Positions 36,300 through 49,700 of a DNA stretch of 64,000 bases are shown one piece after another (position 1 is the first letter of the stretch; each line of letters starts with the position of its first letter). A program made the translations under genes and the position numbers. This stretch comes from Warburgia ugandensis (Eukaryota > Streptophyta > Magnoliopsida > Canellales > Canellaceae), in the NCBI GenBank assembly GCA_035236585.1, contig CP141132.1:58563880-58627879 (forward strand). Reading direction: 5' to 3'. The notes beneath the pieces are model-generated. The model was not told the origin of the DNA and searched no databases. It saw only the letters and a list, made by a program, of their open reading frames with translations.

Positions 36300-38999
36300 T
36301 GTTGTGTATTTTAAGTTAAGACTTGCAAGTGCATGAATCATTTGCAATATAACATGCTAAAGACGTTGATCCCACAAGAAGCTAAACTAATGTGATGCTA
36401 GTGGTCCCTACTTTAAACTATCTAATGTAACCCAAAATTCAAGAAATATTTCTTTTAATCTAAGTATGAAAATCAAACATGGAAATGGAAACTATGCAAA
36501 AACATGCTAAATTTTAAAATTTTCCTAAAATATGCACTTTCTAAAAGCAAAACTTTCCTAAATGAGACTTTCTAAATCTATGACTTTTCTAAATTAAAGA
36601 GTTTCCTAAAGTAAGAACTTTCTAAAAAATGCAAATAAGCAACTTTCATAACAACTTTCTTAACTTTCCTAAGCATGAAATTAACAACTAGCTTAAGGAA
36701 GCATGCATTAAACAACTAATTTCCTAACCATTCAATCTTCTAAATAAAGCACTTAAACTTATGGAAAAGGAAACATTAACAACTACACTCTAAGCACAAC
36801 ATGCAAACAAACTACTTAAGATCAACACTATTAAACTACTTTCCTATCATGAATAAAGGCAACAACTTGAATCTTAATTAATAAAAAACTTTGCAAATCC
36901 TAAAGCATGCAATCTTACTTTAACATTAACTAAGCAATCTAAAGAAATAATTGGGTGCTTGAAAATTCAAGTGAACATAAAGTGCATGGTACTCGAAATT
37001 AAACAAAACCAACTATGAAAAGAAATTCTAGTAGTATAGTAGTTGAATCATTCACTCAAAAGAAAGTGTAAAACATGGAATTAATCAACTCTAATGTAAG
37101 CAAACATTCAAGAATGTAAACTATTAACTATTGAAAATCAACATGGATTGAAAACTATAATAAAATTTAATGACTTACATCAAAATTCATTAACATAAAG
37201 CTCCCATGCATGCAATCCAAATCTAAAATTAAAACCCTATTACAATAAAATCCACTTGATCTTAACCCACCCACAACTACAAGCTAATCCTTTTTCAATT
37301 GTTCCAACTATCAATCATGAATAAACATGCTTGAAATTCAAGGGAGATTCTAATGGAATAACAAGGTAAAACTCAAGAGAAACTAAGAGAACAAGGCTAG
37401 AATTCAAGGAAACTAAAAAGAGAACTCAAGGTAATGAAAGGAAAAGGTAAAATACTAGATTCATGATGACTTCCCTTGGTTGTCACTTCAAGAAAAAATC
37501 AGCCTTGAATCTTAGTCTTTAAGGCAAGGAAAAAATAAAGAAAAAGTTAGCATAAAAGTCCTAAGATCAAACAAAAGAAAAGTTGACATAAACCAACCTT
37601 GAAAGGAGAATCAAACACACCAAAGGACCAAGCGTGGAGTAGCTTGGAGAGTTACTTCACCCCTTAGCAATAGAGCAACAGCCAAAGGAAAGCAAGTAAA
37701 AGAGTGAATAGAAGGGCCTTAGGAAGAGGACATCTCCTTCTATGGAGGAGGAATCTTTTTCTTAGTGTCAAGGTATTCTTCTTCTTAGATTTTGTTCTAG
37801 TTTTATAGGTTTTTCTACTTATTTTTCTAGGGTATCCTAATAAGAAGCTGTGGTGGGGATGGAATCAGCTTATTTTGGAGGGTTAAGATGGTAGGTAGCT
37901 TAAGGTTTCAAAAGAGGAAATTGGGTGGAAGGTGGCTGTCCATTTGAAGGTGAAGGAGGGGGAGCATCCCATTTAGAAAGTGGAAATCCCTTAAAAATTG
38001 GGAAGTTAGGTGGGGTGATGAGGGAAGAAAGAGGTGGAAAGAAGAAAAGAAGCTGGGAGGAAAGTGGGTATAGGAACAACTTAGGAAAGTAAGATGAGAT
38101 AGAAAATTTTGATTGTTTAAGTGATTTTCTAAGGACTTGGGATTAGTTGGGTGGTTAGGATGGGAGTTTAAGAAGATAGAAGAGTTATGGAATGATAGGA
38201 CTCTTGAATGAAAATTCAAATTTGTGATGGTATTTGGTGGTGAAGTGGAAAGTGATAAAAAGGTGGAAAAAACATCAAAATTGAAAGGCTATCATCCTAT
38301 TGGTCCATATGCCAACTTATCCGAATAAGATTTTCCTTAATTATCTTCAAAATATCCCTTAAAATCTCATGGATAATCCTCTTGAATTTTCTTCAATCCT
38401 AGCCTTCCATTTAGCTTAGCTTGATGACTTAGATAGCTAACTTTTAAGGCTCTATTGGTTAGGCTTCATAGCTAGTTTTGGAAGCTTTCTTGGCTTGGCT
38501 TGGCTTGGTTCCTTAGCTTATCACCTTGTTTCTGGCTTGAATTTGGCTAAAGTGGCATAAACGGCTCCCAAGCAAAGGTGATGACAATGCATGGCTTACT
38601 TAATAGGCCCACTTTAGCCACCTTTAACTCTAATTTCATCCATTGCTAATCTAAAAGATTATCTTGCCCTTTGATCTCATGTTAGATTGATTACTTTTAG
38701 GCTTTAACTCAATCTTTTGATCTTAATCTTCAATTTCATCCCTATCAATCTAAGTTGTCGGATCACCATCTTATTTCCTACAAAAAGTAAAAACTATAAT
38801 TAAATCCTAAAAAAATATGATTAATTACATACTTACCTTGGATTAGCCTATAAACCTACAAAAGTATCAAACTTTTGCTTCATTGGGTTAATAATGCATG
38901 TGTTACAAATTTTAGTCTAAGAATCCTAATTTACCCCTATAAGTTGTAACACACGGGTAACTAATTAGGTGATTTTTATGCAAAATTAAACACTTATTA
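36300..38999 (-). mobile_element. LTR (2.7 kb, probable solo LTR) inserted in the LINE, reverse orientation
   Basis: Flanked by a perfect 5-bp duplication gtttg (36295-36299 and 39000-39004). Removing the element rejoins the LINE reading. In its own direction (minus strand) it runs from taataagtg… to …gcacttgcaa…acacaaca, with a TATA-like cctataaaactag near 37800. The gcttcttgtgggatcaacg tail is of plant gypsy LTR type. Tail and middle resemble the plus-strand insertion at 16345-20371. No coding region, so a solo LTR is the simplest reading. Confidence 0.7.
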
Positions 39000-40969
39000 G
39001 TTTGTGAAGAAGAAACTTCATATTTGAGCTAAGAAAATGAAATCTATGGAGAATGTCCAAAATATTAGTTGGATGAATTGACTCTTTGCTTTAGAAGAGA
39101 AAAGGAAAATGTTCAGCTTACAAAGAATAAATGGGAATCCAAAGCTAGCCTTAAAGATAATTTGCTTAACTTTTAATTCAGGAAAGAAGTGACAACCAAC
39201 AAAATTCTAAAATTAAATGGCTAGGAGAGGGAAATATAAAAAATTTCATAGATTTACTAGTTTTAGGGCAAAGAATAATAGAATTTCCTCTTATGTATCG
39301 ACAATGATAATACATCAAATTCGTAAAAGATTATGAAGGAATTTGTATCACACTTTACTTCTTTTTTCAGAAAGAATGAGTTCTTCAAACATGCAATTCT
39401 AATAAACTTCTCGAAGATTCCCTCCCAAGATCAAGCAATAGATTTAGAGGAACAATTCAAAAAAGAAGAAATCAAGAAAGTGCTCTTTCAACAGAGTGGC
39501 AATAGAGCATAAGGCCCGGATAACTTTTACATGACGCCTTTTCAACATTTTTGGGGCATTATCAAATAGGATTCATTGGGCATTTCAAGACCTTCTTTGA
39601 AAATTGATTTGGTAGAAGAATGAAATCTAGCTTCCTTGTTCTTATCCAAAAAAAAAGTAGGTAGGTTTTCTTAAAGTCACCTCATGTATTTCTGCTTTGG
39701 TATAACTCTTAGCAAATATGTTCGGAAAATGCATCCCACATATCATTTAGGAATTTCAATCAAACTTTATTAAGTCAACGCAAATATAGAAGGGGTTTAT
39801 AGTTGCTTTGAAGCTGCTGGGCATATTTTTTAAATTGGATCTACAGAAGGCCCATGATCAGGTGGATTGGAAGGTTTTGGAGCATTTCATGGTGACATTT
39901 GATTTTGGTACCAAATGGAGCAAATGGATCAATAATATACTATCATCATCTTGGCTACCCATCATTATTAATGGATGTCAAGGGCTTTTTCTAGAAGAAG
40001 AGAGGGCTCAAACAAGGAGATCCCTCATGTCCTCTCCTCTTTACTCTCATAGGTAAGTTATTCTCTAATATCATACACAAGGTCACTGAGACTAACCTTT
40101 CTACTTGTATCAAGATGGATAAAGAAGCTTCTTGGGTATGCTACTTCTAATTTGTCATTTGAGTATCATGGTTTTCCAAATTTCGTGGGGTGGCATTAGG
40201 AAGAATAATTGGAATTTTATAGTGAAAAGAATGCAAAATAAACTGACTTCATGGAAAATTGGTTTTTGTCACTTGGGGGAGAATTACTTTAATCAAAGCT
40301 GTACTTGCTAATCTACAATCTATTTTCTTTAACTTTTCAAAATCCTTACCTCCATTAGAAAAAAGGATTTAAAAGAATTTAATGTTTAATTTTCTAGAAT
40401 AACTCACAAGATCACAAAAAGATACATCTATCAACTAGAAACAATTGTGGTAAACAAGGAAATAGGGTGTTTAAGGACCAGGAAAATTAAGGAATTCAAC
40501 AAAACTCTCTTTGAAAAATGGATTTGAAGATATAGGGAGTGTAAAAGAACTTTTTGGAGAAAGGTTATTGAACAAAAGTACAGGTATGATCAATCAACTT
40601 GGCTCCCAACTAATCCAAAGAGGATAGCTTTCTCTCATGTTTTGAAAAGATAATGGAACTAGAAAATTTGTCACCGATAATACAAAAAAGTTCTTGTGAG
40701 GGAGAACTCTTCACTTTTGGCATGATGGTAACAACACCCCATTCTCATTTTTCTACCTTTTCTTTGTCTCAACAGGGGATTCAATGGAAGTTTTGATAAA
40801 GGATAGGACCTTTGCATCATGAACTCACTCAAGTCAATGCTCTTATGGAATTTCTTTATACTATAAGGTAATTCCTTCTAATAAACCAGAATTGGGAAGC
40901 CTAAGCCAACACCCACCCCTCGGTGAGTTTTTTGAGAAGTCTTCTATTTGACTTTCCTAATCAATCATA

Positions 40970-41985
40970 GTTACAAATAGTATCGGCAAAATGGACTAAA
41001 CTACAGATGTCTGTTTCTCCACACAAATCTACAGATTTGGATTGGAAAATTAAAATCAGCAAATTGAATGGATTAGAGCAATTAGAGACATTAAATCAGT
41101 GACCTGAATGGACAAACTTGTGGATGTCCTTGGACATCCGTTTTCAAGAGCAAAATTGAAAATTCAATATTAGATACTGATCACTAGGTGCCCTAGCAAT
41201 TTTTCCGATTTGCTTTCCCATACTGTCCTCCTGCATCTCCTATTGACTGCCCTCTTCGAAAGACCTTAGCCAAAGTGGTAAAATAAAAAATTTCATCAGA
41301 GGGAACTCTCTCTCTCTCTCTCTCTCACAAGAAATGTCATCCCTTGTATCAAATCCTTTTCAATTTCCATTTGAAAATCCATGAATCATGATCAATGGTT
41401 AGAGATATTGTGAAGAGTAGAAAGGCGACAGAGAATGTGGGTACTTTGGGTGATTCAATCTAGTAGTTTTCACATCTTCTCTCAATTTGAGTCAATTTAG
41501 AACTTTGCAGTTTGTTATGTTTTTTCTTTTTCCATAGAGGTCTGATTTTTGGATGGTTTTGGGTAGAAAGGCTCATGAAATGATGGAAAAAGATAACTTG
41601 CATAAAGATGAAATTGAGAGGAAGAGCAGAGACAGTACCTACAGCTACTTGGTTTGATATATCTCGTGATGAGCATATTTATTTGGCTTTTTCCACACGC
41701 CATCCTCCCATGTAGCATCTCTATGGAGAAACTTGGGCAATTATTTCTCCCTTTTGAATTATATAGTAAAATTCTGTTGTTTAATAGAAAAAGAGGATTT
41801 TCAGCAAATCCGTCATTCTCATCCGCATTGGATACGGATTGGAATGTTATGATCTGTTATCCAACGGATTTGACATTTCCAATCCGTTTCAATCTATACT
41901 TGTGCTGATCCCTGTGGATTTGATCCACGGATCCATTTTGCCGGTTCTAGTTATAGAGGCTCAATTATTGTGTCTGTCACTTATG
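40970..41985. other. Unidentified ~1-kb interruption of LINE ORF2
   Basis: LINE coding similarity fades near 40960 and resumes at about 41990 (PSRIVVFCWISG). The intervening sequence has a short (CT)n run (41308-41327) and, near 41815-41935, many aatccg/cggatt words (attggatacggattgg, ccaatccgtttc, gatccacggatcc), as seen in some plant DNA-transposon ends. No terminal repeats paired. Confidence 0.4.
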
Positions 41986-42904
41986 GCCCCTTCTAGAATT
42001 GTTGTGTTCTGTTGGATTTCTGGGGTGCAAATTTGTCAGATAAAGAGTTAAAATGAAGGGGCTGGACAATTACTAGTAGATGCCATCTATGTAAACAGGA
42101 TGTTGAATCTTTTGATCACTTATTGCTCTCTTGCAAGTTTGCTTATCATATTTAGAGTTGGGTACTGGACTTATTTCAAATTAATTGCGTATTGCCTCAA
42201 ACCATTAAGGAACTCATTTAACAGTGGGCAACTATCCCTGGATCAAAAACGAAGTTGATGTGGAAATCGATTTTTCCTTTGGTTGTGTGGTCTGTATGGA
42301 AGTAAAGAAACAGGAGGTGTTTCCATAATTATGAGAGGCTCTGATTCTCAGTTAAGATTCGGAGGCTAAAAACCTATGCCCAAATTATTCTAATTTACAG
42401 CCTCTCAGAAATCGGAGAATTATTGCATCCATTCATTATCCTAAACAGTTCTCCATTATACGGTGGTCTCCTCCAGTCAATGCACTCAAATTAAATTTTG
42501 ATGTGTCTTCGTTGGGCAAACTGGTCTTGCGGGTTATGGGGCTATGTTGAGGGATCAATGGGGTAACTAAATCTTTGAGTTTGCTAGTAGTCCGGATGGG
42601 ACAGACTGAGGTGGAAGTTGCTGCAGTTACTTTTGCATCAAGGCATGGAGTTCTATCCGTTTCAACCGCTAATTGTGGAAGGGGATGCAGCCATGTTATA
42701 CAAGGTCCTCGTAGAGATTTCTCAACTCCTTTATCCAGATTAATGACTAGACCCATAGGAAGATATCATCTTCATACGTGTTCCTAGATAAGCTAATTCT
42801 GATGCAGACACTTTGGTGGAGGAAATGCAGCTACAGGGATTTCAGTTTACTAACAGGACCAACGCCATGAATGCAGCCCAACTACATTGTTAATTAGATG
42901 CAAA

Positions 42905-43660
42905 TCAGTCTATACTTCAAATTGATACTGGCTGAGCCTTAGGGGAATACTTAGGTAATGGTGCATCTGCCTCTCCATGTTCTGAAAGCGTTTGAGTTTT
43001 GGGGAGTGGAATTTTTTGTTTGTGGGAGAGACTCAAGATTTTTTTTGTTAGACTCGTTCTGTGTTTTGTGGTTACCTTTTCATGTGTTGGGTAATCTATT
43101 TTGTATGATTTTTATCTTATTGATCAACTTGATCGATATACCCCGTATTTCTCCCACTATCATATTGATAAACCATCATTTAGGGGGGAAAAGGAAAAGC
43201 TACTACTACAATTTGTTATTGTTATGGTTCGAAAAATACTACTGCCGAGTCAGCAGACGAGCATACGATCTATCAGAAGTCACAAACCCGCAGATGAGGC
43301 TCTTCTTGCAAACTTTTACGTGATCACTCGACTCTTCATTCTTCAGAGTAAGAGAGAGAAGAAAACCCTTGAACATATGTTCTCTTGGTGCCAGGGAAAA
43401 ATCATGTATTGCTGGGGGAATTGCTGGAGTGTGAATTTGAAGTGTAGACCTTTATGCAAGAAAGAGTAATGTACTTCCCTTCAAATTCATCTTTCCACTT
43501 TAACCGTTCAGGCAGCCAGCCCATCTACTTCCTCCAGTTTGACATCCAGACCATATTTTACAGTTGCAAGAACAAATCAATGTACGGCACAGACTTGCCC
43601 AATGTAAATCTTTTCCTGAATCATAACATTACGTTCACAAGTATCGTGGGTTTGCACCTA
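42905..43660. other. 3' flank of HO1 and end of LINE
   Basis: No further gene. Expected to hold the 3' untranslated region of the minus-strand HO1 gene, so the LINE end lies within a few hundred bases of it. The plus-strand reading frames here (for example 43101-43469) show no known domain. Confidence 0.5.
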
Positions 43661-43753
43661 TCACGAAAAGATCTGACGGAGAATCTGTCCCGAGTATTTG
43701 AAGGATTTCTCAGTCTCATCCAAGCAATGGTTCTTCTCTTCTCTAGACCAGTT
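43661..43753 (-). CDS. HO1: HO1 exon 4
   Basis: The acceptor ttatcctcag is followed by AAC TGG TCT AGA; it ends at TGA (43663-43661). Encodes 30 C-terminal residues, including [20 protein letters not shown]. Too short to show as an obvious frame alone. Confidence 0.9.
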   Translation of the reverse strand, partial: NWSREEKNHCLDETEKSFKYSGQILRQIFS

Positions 43754-46700
43754 CTGAGGATAATCAAAGAGAAATGTCTTAGCCATAAATTGTATGACAA
43801 TCAAGGTTAAGAAGTTCGATAGACGATGGAAAAAAAACAGCTAGACATAAATATAAGCTCAGGATATGAAAAGGAGAGTGTAGGTGATTATTACATCAGC
43901 AACTTTATTCAGCTTCTCTTTCACAGTCCCCAACAGTTGGGAAAGGTCACCATCCCACTTGTAGAACTCGAGTTCCTTGTTGTCTAGTATCTTTTTAGCC
44001 ACCTTTGATAAAGAAAATTGGCACGGAAGACAAAGAAAACACATGGGAAATCAGTTGCTGAACCAACAAATTAAATCATAACAAACATACGTAAAAATGG
44101 AACTCCCGATTTTACAAAATTGCCTTGTGGGAGGCACTTAGATAGAAGAAACCTTAATCAGTCACTTTTCCTGTTTTAGGTCCTGTTAGTGAGGTGCATG
44201 TATATAAAGATTATAAGAAACAAGACATGCTCCCCAAATGTAAATATGTTTCTGTATAACATACTCACATGAACAAATACTTCAATAATAACTTAAAACA
44301 AAAGGGCAGCCTGGAACACAAAGCTCCCACCTATGGGAGGTCTAGACAAGGGGTGGATCACAAGGGTCTACAGTACACAGCCTTATCTTGCATTTTTGTA
44401 AAAGGCTATTTCCACGCCTTGAACCTGTAACCTTAATGTCACATAATGACAACTTCACCGTTGCACCAAGGCTATCCTTCTAAATACTTCAATAATACTA
44501 TTACTTTGAAAATATTTTCCAACTAAGTAGATATGTCAGATTGTTTGGCATTTTCTGAAGTTTGACATCCTGAACGAAGACATATTTCCATGCTAAACTA
44601 GTGGCAAGCTTCACTAACAGTTTGATTTTTATAACAAAACCGCTGCACTAAATTATACAATTGACGGGATTAGCCATTCTGATTTTACTAATTCTGTATA
44701 TATCTTGCATGCCTCAGTATCTAGTGGTATCACATACTGATACTCTTTTTCTTTTCCTTTTCTACTGGTGCTCATCCTGATAAATTATGGAAATTTTGGA
44801 TACTTTCACCTGCTAACAACTCCCACGAGCAAGTGAGAGAACATGCAATTCTTTTGAATGTTAATCAGTGTTATGGGGCAATACGTTAAAAATGAGCAAG
44901 CAGTTACGCACGCGTCTTTCTTTCTGAAATATAGATTTCACCTCCTCCCCCCACGAAAAAAAAAAATGACATTAAAAGGTTAGAGCAAGCCTATTGGATG
45001 TTCCGCATATGGTGTTCACTCCATCATTAAGATAAAATAATAACTTATTATGGATAAAATCAATTAGGTACCTCGAAATACAGTGCCCAATTGAGATGTT
45101 TCCATAGATCTACTCATATAGCAGAATATATTAGATGTAAAATAGGTGTTGTCTCAAACCTACCAAGTAGTCAATTAAATAGATGACTCCATGCCAACTA
45201 AGCTCATACCTGTTTACCAATCATTCGACCCCCAGCAGAATGAGCAAAGTAAAAATTGTAAAAGTGACAGATGAAAGCTGGAGGATCATTTTCTGACAGA
45301 TCTTTAAGATACTGAGCGTAGGTAGTCCCGGGAGAAGAGGGTTCTGGAATGGAATGACCTTGCTCCTTGAACCACTCTAAGTCTTTCGCCAATTTATCTG
45401 ACCTCTCCAATCCAGTATTCCTGAACTCAGAATCTACAGCAAAAGGAAATATCATGATTCAATACTGACTTTGTGAATTCAAATGAACTTTTTCCTTATC
45501 CACTTAAGAAATGTCTTATCATGGTCATAAAAGTTTGAAGGGCTAGATACTATAGAGCAATATTTAAGAAGATCAGACCGCTCTAGATATTGTCATTTCC
45601 GTTTCTGCTATGACTCAGATAAGCCAACAAAACTTGTCAAGTTTATATGCAACCAGCATAATTTATCACCTCTCTCACCTGTTTTTTGATCTTTTGCGAG
45701 TTCAGACCAGTATGTTCAAACTTAAACAACAAGCTTCTTTTGGAAATATGAATAGTGTCGAAATTGACCTCAGATTCTAATTAAATAACTGAAGATGACC
45801 AATACATAATATCCAGGTGAAATTCATAATTGAGAAAACGTAAGAAGGGAAGAAGGAGAGGTCCAAGTAGCCAAATTAATGGCATTGGTATCAATTAGCA
45901 TACAATTTATGGGTGTAAACAAATGAAGCTACCAGATGAATCCCCTGAAACCACGACAATTCTATGACATGACATCCCAAAAATTTCAGGGAATTATTAG
46001 ACATGCTAATGATATGTCCTCAAATCTTATGGAGGGCATTTATAAGCATTTCCCTGGGATGTTTTAGAAACTGACAAGATTATTAGGTGCTTAAATTGTA
46101 TAATTGGGAGACTAAAGAAAGCTAAATTACTGATTCTTTCAGATCACTGAACTATTGGGGAATATCTTGACCTGAAATGTGATATGAAAAAAAATTAAGC
46201 TGAACTAATGAGTTTGTAATTTTGTGATTTTTGAATATGCAATTTTGTACCATTTGCATATTGGATGTTATACTGCATTTAGTGATTTTTGTTGCTAATG
46301 AACTAAATATGGAATTATGGATCACTGATTTTAATTCTAGCTTTGAAATGACAATTTATTTGAAGCATATTATATTTCTTATATACATTGCATTATGCTT
46401 CTAGTTAATATAAAAATCTTCTAGAATTTTATGTAACTTTCTGTACTTTTTTTGTATTCTTCCTTCACGCTTCACAAATTCGACCCTTTAAAAATGTTGC
46501 TTGTTTCCTACGAGCTCTCATGGCCTTAGGATCTCCTTAGCCTCTCTACCTCATAGCACTTGTGCTCCACTCCAACGTATGCCTCCAAGCCAGCCTACTT
46601 AAAGTACTTGCCTAACTCTTAGGCCAGTAGAGATCTCACCACACCTAGAAAGTGCACAAGAGAGAGTTTGAAAGACCTGTATTGCTCAAGAGAACACTAG

Positions 46701-49700
46701 ACCTCTAAGAAGATTTGCAAGTAAGGGACTCTCCTCCTTATATATGTTTTCACCACGTCAACAAAGGATTAGGATCACTACATGCGTCATTCATCCAACA
46801 AAGGGATTATTCTCAATCCTCTCTAGAACAATCTAAGCTATTTTCAATATTTACATGGATTACTATAGAATCTCTCTAGAATAATCTACATGGTCTACAC
46901 ACTTCTTAGGGCTTGGGCCTTCTCAAGTCAGGCTGTGAATGAGGGGCTCGTATCTGGCTCTGCCTTGTGCTCCCAGTCCAATCTTATTGGTATAACATCT
47001 TTGGCTAGTGAACTTGATATATGGGTTTCACTTAGTGGGTTGGCAATCAAGGGATATAAGTAAGTGGAAGAGTGTCAACTTAACATGGTGGATGTGATAA
47101 GTTTGAACATAGATAAGTTCGAACCAAACAATCCTGAAACCCAATTTCAGTATTTCTATTTCAACTTGCCCCCTCCCCACAATCAAATAAAAATTACTGA
47201 GTCTTCGATTCACATGAGAGGGTACAGATTAGTTGTAATGCTAGTAATGAACATCGGGCTAATAATAAGCGTTTGGATACAAGTTATGCCCTGGTTTATA
47301 TATAGAGAATAAAATCTCAATAAAAGTTGGACACTTTCTCAAAGTTCAATTTTTTCAGAGTTTTTGGGATTTTTGGAGTTTTCATGGGTTTTGACTTCTG
47401 CACTTTTTCTCATGCATGCTGAAATCAGTTTGTAGTCCTAAGACATCCATCCATTATGTTCGGCATACTAAAAATATGTTATCTCCAAAAATTCAACGCA
47501 TTTGGGTGATCTTAACCACTTTTCTTGGGCATTTGAAAAAATAAATAAAAATGGATGGTGTTGATTTGCATCTCAAAAAACCAATGGGCATAAAATTATC
47601 TCCCTAGCCTATCTAAGGTGGGTCAAATATGATGAATGGCTCAGATCTAAGAAAGGATTTCACCAACCATAAAAGAGCAGCCAACTCCTACCAGGATTCT
47701 AAGAGGATAAAAGGGCAGCCCTGGTGCACGAAGCTCCTGCCTATGCGGGGTCCGGGGAAGGGGCGGACCACAAGGGCCTATCGTAGGCAGTCTTACCTTA
47801 CATTTTGCAAGAGGCTGATTCCACGCTTTGCAAAATGTAAGGTAAGACTGCCTACAATAGGACTCTAAGAGGATATGATGGATAAAACAATTGATATCAA
47901 ATTCATGGATACAAATTATGCCTTGGAAATGCATATTATACATATAGGGCATGATGGACACAAGGGTACCTTGTCACAAAAGGATATAGCAAAAAACTAA
48001 GGACTTGGTTACTATATATGTGGGGGGCAGCCCCAGTGCATGAAGCTCCTGCATATGCAGGGTCTAGGGAAGGGGCAGACCACAAAGATCAATAGTACAC
48101 AGCCTTGCCTTGCATTTTGCAAGAGACTGTTTCCACACCTTGAACCCGTGACCTCAAGGTCACACGACGACAACTCTACTGTTGCGCTAAGGCTCTCCTT
48201 CCTTGGTTACTATATATGTACACATATAAAATCCGACGGTATGATGAATACAGGGCCACCTTGTGGCTAATAGTTAACAAAAAAGTTTAGCCCTATTGCA
48301 AGGCACAATTAATCAGCTATGTGCTCATTCCAGTCTACATTGATAAATAACAAATAATAACTGGTGGAAGCTATGCTGAAGAATTAAAGAGGATAAAAGA
48401 GAGCATAAAAAAAGACTCAAGGGAACGATCTTGGAAAATTACTGCTGCTTTCCAGAAGTTTAAATTGAGCAGTCCAAGAAAAGAGTGAAATGACCAAAAG
48501 AAAACTTACCATATATCTCAATAAATTCAGATGATGAACTGTGAGCAGCTACTTACAGTCTACAATGAGAAGATGACTGATCAGGAGAGGAAGAAGATAA
48601 AGATGGTCCTTATGTATTTCAGTGTAGCAAGTCTTTTCAATATCTTAGCTTCACTAAGATAGGAATTGTTTAATGTCAACATGGGTATTTGCACATTCAT
48701 TCATAAATAGCATGAATTTGATCTCACCTGCCACCTCTATACACTTTCTGGGTTCATTACTGAGTAGTGTTTTGACCTAAGAAAAAACAAAAGGCAAAAG
48801 AAAATAGTAGCTTTTTCTACTTTTGATGCAAACCAACCAGAACATAAGCAAACTAAAGAACAAAGGTGTCACTTAGAGGATAGAAGTGCCTTCTATAGGC
48901 AGTAATTCTCCTACTTGCTAGCGCACATTGGTGTTTAGAGGCCCTGAAACTTCAACAGCTTCCCGACACAGCTTTTATTTTATATATCCATCTCATCTCA
49001 TCTGCAAAATCATCTGTTTTTCTTATGCAAATTCTAGTTTTAGCTTGCAATTACTTGTGCAATTCCACGCGTTTGGGGTGCTCATCCCAGTGTGACATAT
49101 TTAATGGTCTCGTCTTCTTCTCGTAGATAGGAAGAAAACACCAGTTCAGACAACAATGCTAGTTTTCCTTGTCTTAATGAAACAGTAAGAGGAACTTGAT
49201 GATATGATCTGTAAAAGCATTTTCTTAAGCACACATTGGATGATAAGTTAATAAATCTATTTACTTTTGGATATCCTGTAGCTCTTGCACTTGGAGATCC
49301 ATCTGCAGAAGTTGGAGAAATGATCAAACCTTCATGAAAAATTCTCAATCTGCTGCTACATCCTTAATATAAAATTACCCTACTTAATGTAACAGATCGT
49401 GTTGTTGAGGTCTCGACGGAAACAGATTTGAGGTGGGAAAGAGTGGATAGGTATATATGCAACAAACTAATCATTTGGCCAACAATGCCCCCTATAGAGA
49501 TCCAACTTTAATCAACTTGTTTTCTAGATTAATATTGCAATAAAGATTTTCTTTAACTATATAACATCATTTAGTTATATTCTGGCATATAAAAGGGCAC
49601 TACAGAATTTTGCAGATAAATTGATTGGATGAGATTGTGGCAAGAATCGTGTTGACATGGATGCGTCTCATGGTTCTGAAATTGATGGTAGATTAAGAAA

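Larger units (their letters stand above)
35496..42850 (+). pseudogene. LINE ORF2 remnant: endonuclease, reverse transcriptase, zf-RVT, RNase H
   Basis: The endonuclease start at 35496 reads KWLSWNPRGVNCPKK, as in plant L1 ORF2. RT motifs are readable at 39820-40060 (FKLDLQKAHDQVDW, FDFGTKWSKWINNIL). The zf-RVT region near 42040-42130 reads SRCHLCKQDVESFDHLLLSCKF with the C-x2-C…H-x4-C pattern. An RNase H-like (RVT_3) end follows (LNFDVSS, YGAMLRDQWG, EVEVAAVTFASR). The sequence on either side of the LTR at 36300-38999 is collinear across the join (PNKLWF | VKKKLH). Frameshifts and stops throughout; not functional. Confidence 0.8.
33690..42900 (+). mobile_element. L1-type LINE, degraded and interrupted
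   Basis: Plus-strand non-LTR element with an ORF1-like part (about 33.7-35.4 kb), then ORF2 with endonuclease (35496 on), reverse transcriptase (about 39.4-40.6 kb), zf-RVT zinc-binding region (about 41.99-42.18 kb) and a terminal RNase H-like domain (about 42.49-42.85 kb). It is split by a reverse-oriented LTR at 36300-38999 and probably by a second unidentified insertion at about 40.97-41.98 kb. Many stops; no poly(A) tail identified. The 5' limit is a guess. Confidence 0.75.

Noticed and set aside
43454..43810. 118-codon plus-strand frame overlapping HO1 exon 4
   Set aside because: Antisense shadow of the real exon, whose motifs are clear on the minus strand.
47629..47961. Frames of 79 and 104 codons on both strands around 47.6-47.96 kb
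   Set aside because: They run through the fold-back SINE; the GC-rich inverted repeat keeps frames open by chance.
48082..49348. Minus-strand frame near 49082-49348 considered as an extra HO1 exon
   Set aside because: The four HO1 exons already join in frame and cover the whole family length; this segment has no heme oxygenase similarity.
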